Made by a program: the position numbers and the translations under genes
Source: Sipunculus nudus
Lineage: Eukaryota; Annelida; Sipuncula; Golfingiida; Sipunculidae
Direction: 5' to 3'
DNA: 64,000 nt
NCBI GenBank assembly: GCA_026874595.1
Contig: CM049322.1
Location: forward strand, 7,363,900 to 7,427,899
Notes under the pieces: generated by a model
The model's database searches: none
What the model was told of the DNA's origin: nothing
The model's input: the letters and a program-made list of their open reading frames with translations, nothing else
Shown here: positions 12,461 to 23,830 of the stretch, one piece after another
Layout of the letters: every line of letters starts with the position of its first letter
Position numbering within the stretch: the first letter of the stretch is position 1

Positions 12461-14429
12461 TAATTTTATCCAGTTATTTGGGTTCAGTAGCATTATTTAC
12501 AAAGGAGAAACTGATATTTTAGCTATTTTCTGTTTCTGTTCATTTATCAAGACACGCGATGAATTTAATTAAACCTTATGTATAAACGATTGATAAATAT
12601 AAAGCCTGCTGGGTACAATCAAAAAATGCTTAATATGATACTTCATAAATACTTCATTCAGTGATAATAAGTGATGAAAAAGGTGTAACATCAAAAGATC
12701 CAGACCTATATATTTACTCTATATATGGTATCAAACACCTTTTGTTGTATCCCCGTCCACTCTATCTTCAAATGGCATTGGTATTCGACCTCGTTTCTAT
12801 TATGTTTCCGTCACGGCTCACTATAAACAGGCGTTTTTAGCATTACATTTCGAATACTGTTTAAGGTATGTAGTCTTGGATTTTTGTTGTCAGCCTGTGT
12901 GTGTATCTTGTATAAATTATGTGCTCGGATAAAGTACACTTACCATATGGAAGATCACTCGGTCTCGTGTTTGCCACGTGTCCAATGAATACCGGAGAAG
13001 TGAATCAAATGCATTATCGAATACTGAAGTGTATAGACTTTTCCTGGTGCAGGGTTAAAACATTTGCATGCATGTGAAATTACACTCACCATTCCAATAA
13101 CAGATAACAGTAACAGATCACGTTTTATTTTCCTCCCAAGCAACTCTGTGATCAACATGCACTTTCTTTCGATAGTGTTTCTCTCCGACTCGGCGGCCCC
13201 GACTTCAGGTATCCGATATGCCGTATTCGTAAACAAGAGCATCGCAGGTCTTAATGGTTTATGGTTTAATATTCATACGGAACGTCAGCAAAACCAATCT
13301 AATTCCTAGTTATCACAGCAATATAACTAAGACGTCTGGTGACCGCTGACCTCAGTACATAAATATGGGTTTTATATGGAAACAAATTTAGGCGTGATAT
13401 TATATTGTTAATAGTTATGATGGGTTTCTTCAAAATCCATCATATTTCAGGTAGCTTCTCGCGCAGACAATGCAAAAGGGTATGGTGACCCCTAATCTCA
13501 TAATATATGCGTGGATTCTGGATGGAATCAAACAAATCTATTGGTAGGTAGTTAAAGTGAGTCTAGTGAAAAGCTATTAAAGCCTTGGTACGTTATCGTA
13601 GCGATACTAAAATCTGTTAGGCGGACGGACGTTGGATATACTACAATTCGTCCCGTTTAAGACGGGCGTATAAAACCGCAGCCCAGTATAGACGGGCGTC
13701 ACGTGCAATTGGTAAGGAACACCATTACTTGGATATATACAATGTGAGAGTGTGCGTCTGAATTTTTTTTATTTGTTTCGGTAATATGTACCACAAACGG
13801 GATCAAGGGGGTAAACCCCCCCCCCCCCCCAACACAGACACATTGGAGCAAGGGGGGTGGTCACTGTAATCATCCGCACTGGATATTTAGAGAATATTTA
13901 TATACTGAAAATTAAGTTTACTGTGCTATATTATATATCTTTAAACCTTGTTTAGAAAAATAACCTGTACTGGAAACATAATACCTTAATTTTTTAAACC
14001 CTTAACCTTAATTGGTATATATATTAAGGCAGGCCTTATTCCACTCCCCGGGACTGGAAATCAGGAATACTTATTTCCACTCCCCCTAGGGGGAATGGTA
14101 ATAAGGGATAACGTTTTCACATTACTATGCTATTAAATGTGGTTTCTATAATACCGAATTCAATATACGATACTTAATACTCGGCGTGTTGATACTACAC
14201 CCAAAAAAATTTGAAGGCACAGAGAGCGCAGAACTCCGTCATAGGGTATTGTCAGAAATGGAGCATTTTCTCTGAAAAAAAAAACTTCTTGGGTCCAAAT
14301 GGTGATCCGGATCAGGCCAAAATTTTAATCAATTATTCCTTTTATGATTGTCTAGCTATCCTTAAAATTTTATCAAAACTCGTTTATAACAAATTGAGTA
14401 ATATTGCTAACAATCTAACAGAAAAAAAA
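12461..14429. other. intergenic DNA with poly-C run
   Basis: Contains a homopolymer C run at about 13818-13832 and a short inverted repeat (CCACTCCCC... / GGGGGAATGG) around 14040-14098. The overlapping frames at 12955-13309 on both strands show no domain. Confidence 0.4.
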
Positions 14430-15605
14430 ACAAACAGACTAGATGACCATAGGTCGAGCGCTTGCAAATAATTGAAATATAGAAGACAAAGAGACAGAAG
14501 GACAGGGGAACAAGTGGAAACAGTAACATGCTTTGGGGAGCACAAGCAATAACATTTTTATGTCATTATGCTGATATTGAAAAAGCGCGGACAAACGGAC
14601 AGACAAACAAAACATATTTCCTGGTTTTCTTATAACTGTATGCCTTTCGGAAGCAATGCTTAAACAGTGTTGACTCCATAATGACATGTCATACCAAAGA
14701 ACAAGCTGGCAGTAGAAGCTGACAACAACTGACGAACATATAGACATACTGACCGTCTAACACAATATGGATGACAGGCCATATTTTTTTTTGTAAATTG
14801 GACAATATTTGACGATGTTATGAATAAAATAATATTCTTGGGTTTATCGGTGACCTTGACCTTGATTTTTTAAAATCTCAATTAAAAAACGGCTTATAGG
14901 GGTTTTGTTTGCCTATATAAACTATATGATTTTCATTTTTAGAGTGCATGTTCGAGAATTGTGGTCTAAAGAGCGAGCGAAAAAAGGTGAAATGTTTTAA
15001 TGTCTTGTTTGACGAGAAACGGTCCGAGATTTCAAGAGATGTGTTGTAAAGTCGGGTGAAACAGACCCAGTGCTCCCTGAAACCAAAAATTAGACATCCA
15101 TAGCATTAAAGGTGACAAAGTAAGAAAATGAGAATCCATATATTGGAATATCATGAACCCCCCCCCCCCCCCTTAAAATGCGTAACATGGTAAAAGCAGG
15201 TTGATACAGCTACATATCACAAGAAATACTATAGAATGGTGAGTAATATGAGTTAAAGTTTATGCGGCTACAATATATTTTTACAAACGAAAGAACAAGC
15301 AGGAAAGCGGACATACTGACAGACATACTGACAAACTGACACACTGACACATATGAGAGGACAGTTAACAAGACCATCCTATGGCGAAAGTACAGAAAAA
15401 CAAAATGAGTTATAGTTTATGTAAATAGGCCAGGTTTTCACGAGGTAATGAGGAAAAACACAATTTCGACGTGTTTCAATGACTTTGACCTTCGACATCA
15501 AACAGACATACGCAACTGACCAACATGCTTGCCGAAATCGAAGATTCCGCCAAGCAACAATCAAACCAACGCCGGCAAAAACATAGCCTCCTTGGCGAAG
15601 GTTAA
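14430..15605 (+). repeat. degenerate dispersed repeat(s) ending in a CCTCC...GAAGG hairpin tail
   Basis: Runs of GACAGAC/GACAAAC-type words occur at 14480-14760 and 15295-15360. The 3' end at 15562-15600 reads CAAACCAACGCCGGCAAAAA followed by CATAGCCTCCTTGGCGAAGG. The same tail recurs at 36585-36627 and, more diverged, at 40530-40575 and 48995-49025. It is a non-coding interspersed repeat with a small terminal hairpin. The 124-codon minus frame at 15379-15753 runs through it and is not a gene. Confidence 0.5.
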
Positions 15606-15904
15606 AATAAGCATTCCCATAGTAAATCGGTATTTGATTCACTTTCTGTAATATAATGTGTTTGCTGTCAGCCCCCATTAGCGTCTGCTTTCCACCTATT
15701 GGGTATACATTGCGGAACGGTAAGAGACAATAACAAGTCGAAACAGACCTCACACTCGTTGGTGTTAATACTGTATTAATGGATTCTGTACCTGCACTAC
15801 CTCCCGATGTAGTTTCACAAATGCGGATCGAAACACGAATGATAACCGTTGTAGTGTGAACAGAACGTGGATTTTGATGGCCAAAAAGGGCATTCGATCA
15901 TGCA

Positions 15905-17253
15905 TTCAGTGAAAGAGGGTGTAGCGGGGACACGGATACGGGTGTAGTGTGAACAAATATACTGGTGTGATGTGAACACATATACGAGTGTAGTGTTAAC
16001 ACAGATACGGGTGTAGTGTTAAAACTAATACGGGTGAAGTGTAAACACGAAAACGGGTGTAGTGTGATCACAGATACGGGTGTATAGGAAACAAGGAAAC
16101 AGGGTGTAGTGTGAACACAGGTACGGGTGTAGTGTAAACACGGATAAGGGTGTAGTGTGAACACAGATATCTGTGTAGTGTGAACACAGATATGGGTGTA
16201 GTGTGAACAAGGATAGGGTGTAGATCGAACACAGGTACGGATGTAGTGTTAACACAGATATCGGTGTAGTGTGAACATGGATACGGGTGTAAGGTGAACA
16301 TGGATACAGGTGTAGTCTAAACACGAAAACGGGTGTAGCGTGAACAGGGATATGGGTGTAGTGTAAACACGGATACGGGTTCAGTGTGAACACAGATAAG
16401 GGTGTAGTGTAAACACGGATACGGGTGTATTGTGAACACCGATACGGGTATAATGTGAACACAAATACGGGTGTAGTGTAAACACGGATACGGGTGAAGC
16501 GGGGACATAGATATGGGTGTAATGTGAACACAGATATGAATGTTGTGTGAACACGGATACGGGTGTAGTGTAAACACGGATACGGGTGTAGTGTAAACAC
16601 GGATACGGGTGTAGTGTAAACACGGATACGGGTTAAGCAGGGACACAAATACGGGTGTAATGTGAACACAGATATGAATGGAGTGTGAACACGGATACAT
16701 GTGTAGTGTGAACACAGATACGAGTGTAGTGTGAATATGGATATGGGTTTAGTGTAAACACGGGTACGGGTGTAGTGTGAACACAGATACGGGTGCAGTG
16801 TTAACACGGATACGGGTGCAGTGAAAACACAGATACGGGTGTAGTTTTAACACGGTACGTGTGTACGGGTGTAGTGTGAACACGGATATATATGTAATGT
16901 GAACACATATACGAATGTAGTGTGAACACGGATATGGGTGTAGCGTAAACACGGATACGGGTTTAGTGTAAACTCAGATACGGGTGTAGTGTGAATACGG
17001 ATATGGATGCAGTGTAAACACGGATACGGGTGTAGTGAGAACACAGATACGGGTGTAGTGTAAACACGGATATGGCTGTATTGTGAACAAGGATACGGGT
17101 GTAGCGTGAATACGGATATGGGTGTAACGTGAACAAGGATACCGGTGTAGTATGGACACAGATATCGGTGTTGTGTGAACACGGATATAGATGTAGTGTG
17201 ATCAAAGATATCGTGTGTACACGCATATTGGTGCATTGTGAACACGGTTACAC
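15905..17253 (-). repeat. 24-bp minisatellite, about 55 copies
   Basis: The unit is close to GTGTAGTGTGAACACGGATA plus CGGG on the plus strand. 24 is a multiple of three and the minus-strand unit has no stop in any frame, so long minus-strand frames appear, the longest 260 codons at 16025-16807. They encode an eight-residue repeat read three different ways and are best seen as by-products of the repeat. Confidence 0.95.
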
Positions 17254-18157
17254 CGCCATAGGGCTTGAAGAATTGATGCTTTTTTCAAATGTTGATTTTT
17301 TAATGTGAAATGTGCTGTTGATTTTACAGAGATGCAATGATGTCGAAATCCTAAGGGACCATGCTTTAGTTTCCCTTGTGATCGGACCTGCAGCTGGTGA
17401 CCTAGCCTTGTTAACAATTAAGACTTATTTCACTTAATACGATATCCAATACCAGTTTATTTCATCCAAGTCTACGTTCTTGTCATAATACAGTCTTTGG
17501 TTTTCATTACTGGAGGTAGTTTCGGTACCGAATTTAGTAAAACGGTATTCACATCCATGCAGTTTAAACACGTAATAAATGCATTTCACGATGCATACAC
17601 AATGGAAAGAATAAATTTATGCGCAGCGAAATGAATTGAATATCAGGTCACATTATGAGTGAATATATTTCTTTGCTGGCTCGCTTTAAACCTGAAGGTT
17701 GTCGACCACCGTATGTCGAATTTCAATATTGGAAATCTCGTATTCGACAAGTTTTAGTGTGGAAACGGATCTACACCACCGGTAGGTTTCTCGCATGTCA
17801 GAAAACTGGAAAACACGTCACATGCAATTTCCGATTGTCCACAATTATTTGGGCGATAATTAGAAACGGGAGTTTGGACAGACAGCGTTCAGTATAATGA
17901 TTCTTAATTCGGTCACCATGAATCGTGTTTATCTGAGGGTTAATAATCAAGTTGCCTTGAGATGCCCGTGTACGAACATGGGCATTGTAAACTTCATGGA
18001 ATATATCTTTCAAACCACAGCCCGACCAAACATAAAAATCCTATTATTCTCTTGAAATTATAGACTTTCTAGCTTACTCTGGTGTCATATTAATAAACTT
18101 TCGATAATTCATGTAAGGGATACAAATCTGTGCATGACGGATGTATGAACTAAGTTG
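17254..18157. other. intergenic DNA, no feature recognised
   Basis: No domain-bearing frame or repeat structure seen. The 80-codon frame at 17655-17897 has no recognisable motif. Confidence 0.4.
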
Positions 18158-18330
18158 CCTTTAAGCTGTTAGTAAATACGGTACACGCGCCAGTTTTAAC
18201 AAACCAAAAAAATATATGCAGAAGTTGAAGAGTCCTTTCTTGCAAATACCATTTGCAAAACTCTGGCTCGGATGACTAGCCGCCAGATGTCTTTGTTGAT
18301 TTTTATTAATTATTTTTGCGCCCCCCCCCC
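18158..18330 (+). repeat. dispersed repeat, copy 1 (partner at 34046-34240)
   Basis: Shares with 34046-34240 the ordered blocks AAGCTGTTA(G/C)TAAA, CGCCAGTTTT(A/G)ACAAAC, CAAAACTCTGG and CCGCCAGATGTC. Spacing differs slightly, so these are two diverged copies of one non-coding element. Ends are uncertain. Confidence 0.6.
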
Positions 18331-18852
18331 AACATGTTATTAACAAGGGCTTTTTTTAGTTAAAAAAGCCAGTTATCGAAATAAGCTCCTTTAAATTTCC
18401 TGTATCTTTCTGCCCCCTCCTCCCTCTCTGTAATGCTATCTTCCGACTACATTTATTCTCAAATTCAAGGGCCGATGCGGACATCTTGTCCAGTTCATCG
18501 AGTTTTGGTCAAACTATTCTCAACCTGCGAGTCGTAATATTATGGTATCTTTGATCTGAACAAGGCTTCAGTAAACGTTCTGAACCCAAAACAACTTCAG
18601 CATTTTGTTTGAACAGAAAATAAAACCCGTGCAAAGAGAGAATTATCGAATATAACATAAGATAAATTTACTGAGCTTATAAAACATGTAAGAATTCGTT
18701 TTACAGCTGAGATGATACATGCAGACTAAATATACAATACACTGTATACGCAAAGGCTTGAACTTAAAAATGAAAAAAAAACAATAATAACTGCTCGCTG
18801 CACAGTTTTAAGGTTATATGTGTTTTCACAGCTTTCTTACAAAACCTACCAA
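18331..18852. other. intergenic DNA, no feature recognised
   Basis: Nothing supported beyond short pyrimidine-rich runs near 18410-18430. Confidence 0.35.
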
Positions 18853-18932
18853 AGTGTAACTACCTGTAAAGTGTAACTACCTGTAAAGTGTAACTACCTG
18901 TAAAGTGTAACAACCTGAAAGTGTAACCACCT
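18853..18932 (+). repeat. 17-bp tandem repeat, about 5 copies
   Basis: GTGTAACTACCTGTAAA is repeated almost perfectly, with the last units slightly altered. Confidence 0.9.
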
Positions 18933-19211
18933 GTTCATATCCGCGCACGTGGTGATGACCTTAAGTATATGGAGTGAAAAGGGACACCCATAAAATGGTT
19001 CAACTTTAAATATTTATTCTGAATGATAACTAGCAGCTCTGATTCTGAGATAAAGAAGCCTTGCTTATGAACACAGAACAAGACGCATGTATGTAAAATA
19101 TCTGAGTTTATTGTTCGACTGCAAAAGTATGCGAGCGGTAATATGCCCATACTCCTGGCGACACCTGATTACCAATTGAGCAATTACAAAGTTGCTTGAG
19201 TACTGATGCAG

Positions 19212-19225
19212 CCAAAAGGTGGCGC
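19212..19225 (+). promoter_or_regulatory. CTCF-like motif
   Basis: CCAAAAGGTGGCGC matches 12 of 14 positions of the CTCF consensus CCASYAGRKGGCRS, including the whole GGTGGCGC core. A motif match only. Confidence 0.25.
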
Positions 19226-19459
19226 TGTCAATCACGGAACGGAATTTTGAAACTCAACTGATACACAAACGCTTTATATATCGTTTTGCTTCAAGGAAAA
19301 ATTGTATTCAAAACCAAAGAAAATACTGTATTCACATAAATTACAATCAGCAAGTATTCCTCAAAATTAAAAATTATATCATATGGTGATATATCATATA
19401 ATATTATATATATAATGTATATGCATATATATATATAACGTTTGTATATTTTATATCTG

Positions 19460-19460
<1 letters not shown>

Positions 19461-19501
<41 letters not shown>
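19461..19501. repeat. (AT)n microsatellite
   Basis: TA repeat, part of a wider AT-rich block from about 19376. Confidence 0.95.
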
Positions 19502-19509
<8 letters not shown>

Positions 19510-20489
19510 CATATCGATATAACATAAACAAAATTCTTGATGCTACCCTATCCCATTTATGGTGAGATCTGAAATAGACTTAAATCATATGGCTTTATTG
19601 TTTAGTCACGTGGCCTCCTTGAACTCCATAATAAAATCTACTCATTAGCATACAGCATCAGTTTTTGTTCTTTTCTATGTTTGCATAATTTTGTTTTTAT
19701 TTTAGCACAAAATAGAACCGATTTGAAACAATTTCCGTGAATTCCGGTTAATATTCATGCTGAGGTAGGTTTTTATAACCCTCTCAAACGTACTGATGGT
19801 AGTCAGTACTATTCTTAAATGGTTACAAAAATGTAAGATACATCGGAGTACATTTCAGTCAAAAGCGCACATATTTACACATGGTTGGATTATAAGCCCC
19901 ATATCAGATGTAAACGGGGAACTCAACAAAATCTTGAGTATATCATTTTATTAAGACATGTTGTAGATATATTAAGCTTATACGCAGAGATTCTCAATCT
20001 AAATGTGCGTTTATCCCTTAATATGCAAATATTCCCCTTAAATGCAGGAACAGTATATATGTATCGTCACGTCGCTCCAAAGATGTTCAAGTTGCTAATA
20101 TTATGGCGGTCTTCTTGGATCAAAATACACAATAACTGAGGCTAAAGACTGAGGTTAATGTTCTCAGTAGAATGTACAGATGGTTTATAAATATATTACT
20201 TATAGCATGGATCAGAAGATTTCATGTCACACTGTCCGTTAAACTGATAAAATGGTTCAACATTTCGGGAAAATATGAACGTATCGTGCACCAATACCAC
20301 TTACATGCACGCCACGACACAGTCGCCCATTGGATTGAGAAGCCTGGCTGCCGTATTTCTTGATAAAGGAGTTAAAGGAATAAGCGATACACAGGGTTCA
20401 CGCCGTTCTTTCAGCAGGGGATGTAAATTTGAGTACATTGGAAGTTACCCTTTTGTTTTGTTTAGCCGCGGCAATACATTTTTCACTTA
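19502..20489. other. intergenic DNA, no feature recognised
   Basis: The frames at 19885-20139 and 20172-20490 have no domain similarity. Confidence 0.35.
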
Positions 20490-20582
20490 GGTTCAACCCA
20501 TTTTTTGCGGCCTGGACCCCTCCCTCCCCTGGTCTCTCTGCGTTGGACCCCCCCCCCCCCTTCCAAACATCCCGGATCCAAA
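20490..20582 (+). repeat. fragment of a GC-rich dispersed repeat (relative of 35976-36138)
   Basis: It shares with the element at 35976-36138 a CCTGGACCCC block, C-runs, and a right end CCAAA(C/A)ATC(C/-)(C/T)GGATCC. Only the right part is present. Confidence 0.45.
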
Positions 20583-20908
20583 ACATCAACTGTTGTACAA
20601 AACAAATTATGTTTCAACCACGTGTGTCTACCGTTGTGACAACGATAGAAAATGTAAGAAAAAATACAAAAAAATGTACATATCTGGCCAAGATGAATAC
20701 AAGCTCGTTTATATATATATATATACAAACATTCACTGGAACATAATAATATAATTTAAAAGAGACAATCAGATACTTACGGTATATACTCAAGTACAAA
20801 CGGCAATTATTATTGTTCGAACTTAAAATTAAATTTCTTATGGTACTGAGATACACATATACTTTTGATTCACATTTAACACAAATTTTCAAAAACTAAA
20901 TGCTGTTA

Positions 20909-21090
20909 CAGCAGAACCTAGATTATCCGAACATGTGAAAGGTAATCACGAATGCCTGGATATACACCCTTCGAATAAAATAATATTAGAAAAAAATATA
21001 TATAAAATATAAAAAAACTGTTGAATAAAACAAATCGGATATAAGGCCTTTCTAATAAACTATGTTCAGATAAGCAAGGTTCTGGTTTGT
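20909..21090. mobile_element. pogo/Tigger-like MITE next to the tetraspanin stop codon
   Basis: The left end at 20909 reads CAGCAGAACCTAGATTATCC followed by GAACATGT. The reverse complement of the right end contains CAGAACCTTGCTTATCTGAA followed by CATAGT, forming terminal inverted repeats of about 25 bp. A TA lies just before the left end. The CAG..GAACCTnGnTTATCnGAACA pattern is typical of pogo/Tigger (IS630-Tc1) ends. The 180-bp interior is AT-rich with no coding capacity, so the element is non-autonomous. It lies 7-8 bp past the stop codon of the minus-strand tetraspanin gene, so it probably forms its 3' UTR. Confidence 0.6.
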
Positions 21091-21097
21091 GAACTGT

Positions 21098-21358
21098 TTA
21101 ATAAGCATAGGCACGGTTATTATAGCCAGGGTCGTAACCCGGTCCTCCATAACCGCTATATCCTTGGCCATACTGATCTGGGCCTTGGTGGTAATAATAG
21201 TCTCTGCCCTTGCCGCTAGGGTGCGCTACTGGACTGCGCGACTGGTGGTGACCGGCGTACGTGTATGTGTAATCTTGTTTAGCACTTTGATCACCCATTT
21301 CATCATCGTCTGAACGTTTCGCACAAATCAGCGCCACAGAAAATAGGATGACCAGTAC
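21098..21358 (-). CDS. tetraspanin exon 7 with Tyr/Gly-rich tail
   Basis: 261 bp with stop TAA at 21100-21098. Encodes the end of TM4 and the whole cytoplasmic tail, whose last 40 or so residues are Tyr, Gly, Pro, Asp and Asn in short repeats such as GYGGPGYDPGYNN. Acceptor ATTTCAG. Confidence 0.92.
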   Translation of the reverse strand, partial: VLVILFSVALICAKRSDDDEMGDQSAKQDYTYTYAGHHQSRSPVAHPSGKGRDYYYHQGPDQYGQGYSGYGGPGYDPGYNNRAYAY

Positions 21359-21439
21359 CTGAAATCATTAAAATGTCATTTTCTTCATTGTGATTAGAGG
21401 AAAACATTTTCATGAATTAGAAAAGATGATTTAGATGAT

Positions 21440-21491
<52 letters not shown>

Positions 21492-22391
21492 CTCTTCCTC
21501 CCTCCCTTGATCTCTCTCGATCTCTCTCGATCTCTCGAGCTCTCGATCTTGATCTTTCTTTCTCGATCTCTCTTCCCGATCTCTCTCTCGATCGCGAGAC
21601 GGATTTCTTGAACTCTCGATCTCAATACCCCGTACTTAATGTATCCATCTGAATCTCGCTTGTATCCCTCGATTTCCAGATTCCCCATTGTAGGCTTTAA
21701 TGATTATATGTATTAGTGTTGTGCCAACTATTCGTTTCTATCGATTGGTCGTTTTCTTTCATAATCGATGAATGGGTTGTATTTTTATTAAATGGATCAC
21801 CAATAATTATGTATGTAGAAAGGAAACTGTTTGAAAGACCACCTGAATAATATGACCACCTGTTTATTAGACTACGTTTGAGTGAACCAAATACATCCAT
21901 GGGAATGTGTGTATACATGGGTATGTGTGTATACATGGGTATGTGTGCGTGTGTGGATACATGAAGCTAAAAGCGGTGCGTGTACCACATACCTGTAAAG
22001 CCAATATAACTGCCACTCCGATTATTATATATAATTCATATGCTTTGCCCCATTTTCTTACTTCGTTGAAGCACCCCTGAAATAAAAGAAAACGTTTTTT
22101 TAATAGTTGTCTGTGCCAATATCATAACACATCATATCTTATAAAAACATGCTATACGGATTAAGTAAGGTGTGTCACACTGTGATTACAACTGATAAAA
22201 AACATTTACTACAGCCATAGGGGTGTAGGAGGAGAGCCACTTCATCAACCCACCTCCAACCGACTATAAATTATTTGCACTATTATAAAAATCCAAAAGC
22301 AATAATATATATATATATATATATATTGTAAATGCAGGTTAAGAAATTATTATATATCTATATATCAAAATATATTTTATGAAAATAATTT

Positions 22392-22454
<63 letters not shown>

Positions 22455-22850
22455 TAAGTATAAGGATACTTATTGCAATTGCAGATTCAAAAATAATGTC
22501 TCTAGGGTAGATCTCTATCCATAAACTGCTGCAGATGAAAGTGAACAATAATACAATTTCACTAATATTTTCATATATATGTAAATAAAAATATATTCGG
22601 GTGGACCATTTGCCCTGAAGGTTTGGCGGAACCTGTCTGAAAACAACCTGTCTAATAGGACCGCCTGTCTCTGAAAACAAGCCTTGAGTGAACCCAACGC
22701 TTTCATATTGGTTATAAATGATCTGTCTTTTAAAGCCACCTGACAACTAGGCCCACTATTGTCCAGTCCCAAGGGTGTCTTATTACACGTTTCACAGTAT
22801 TCCTGCATATCCATCCCCCCCCATCTCCCCTCCCCCCCCCTCCCCCCCTC

Positions 22851-22881
<31 letters not shown>

Positions 22882-23797
22882 GTTCTCCCTCGCACGGCAA
22901 ATCCTTGCTATGCCCCCTGGTTCTGTGAGCGAAAACACAGTGAAATGTGTAAAGCGAGATATGGAGTAAAAGCCCTGATATTAAAAGTTATTTGGAAAAC
23001 GCTATATATTCTAGCGGATTTTTAATTACTTGGAATTAAACAAATGAAAATGGCTAAATAATTTTAACTTTAATCGCATCGAAACCGGTATCAAGAAACT
23101 CGGAAAGGGATGCACAAAATGTCCAATTTGCAGGTCCTTATAATACACTTACCACATTACCTTGATCAGACGCCCAGGAGTTAATTTATTTCCAGACCCG
23201 ACTTTCACCCGGCGTCTAGACAAAGCAGGCTTCTGTTTAAGATGTGTTCTTATCCTATGAGCCAGATACTAGTATATCTATCCCAAATACTTAGTGTCAG
23301 TTGACACCGAAAGATGTCGCTTAGTTGTAAGGGACTATTGCCCCGTACATAATGAAGTAAACAAGTTACCTGTTGGTAATTAGAGTTAGTTTCGCTGGGA
23401 TTCGTAAAACAGGTATCATCTACCAGTTGCGGGTTGCTGAAGTCACCGTTCGTTTTACAGCACGCTAGAGGCGTTACTAAGGTAACCGGGTTGCTACTTC
23501 CGTTGATGTTTCTTTCTTTCCGCCATTTTTTTGCTGATTGAAAATCGAAATAATTGTCCACGCCGCAGCAGTTAAACTACAAGACGAAGTAAATCATCCA
23601 AAATAATACATGTATCGTTGCAGCTGGTGCATTTTAACTATACGTCGCTGTGCCACAGATAATAATTCCTCAGACGGTCAGAATGTATTTTAATTGTACA
23701 TTGTTATCAAAACTTTCTAATGACAAAAAGCATGAAGCAATGAATGTTATTTCGTAAGGAAATATCTACTCATTATTTCAGCTTTACCAAGAACAAC

Positions 23798-23830
<33 letters not shown>

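Noticed and set aside
15379-15753. 124-codon minus-strand ORF
   Set aside because: It runs through the tail of a dispersed repeat whose other copies are non-coding.
16025-16807. 260-codon minus-strand ORF
   Set aside because: It lies wholly inside the 24-bp minisatellite, and the other two minus frames are just as open. No evidence of a real gene.
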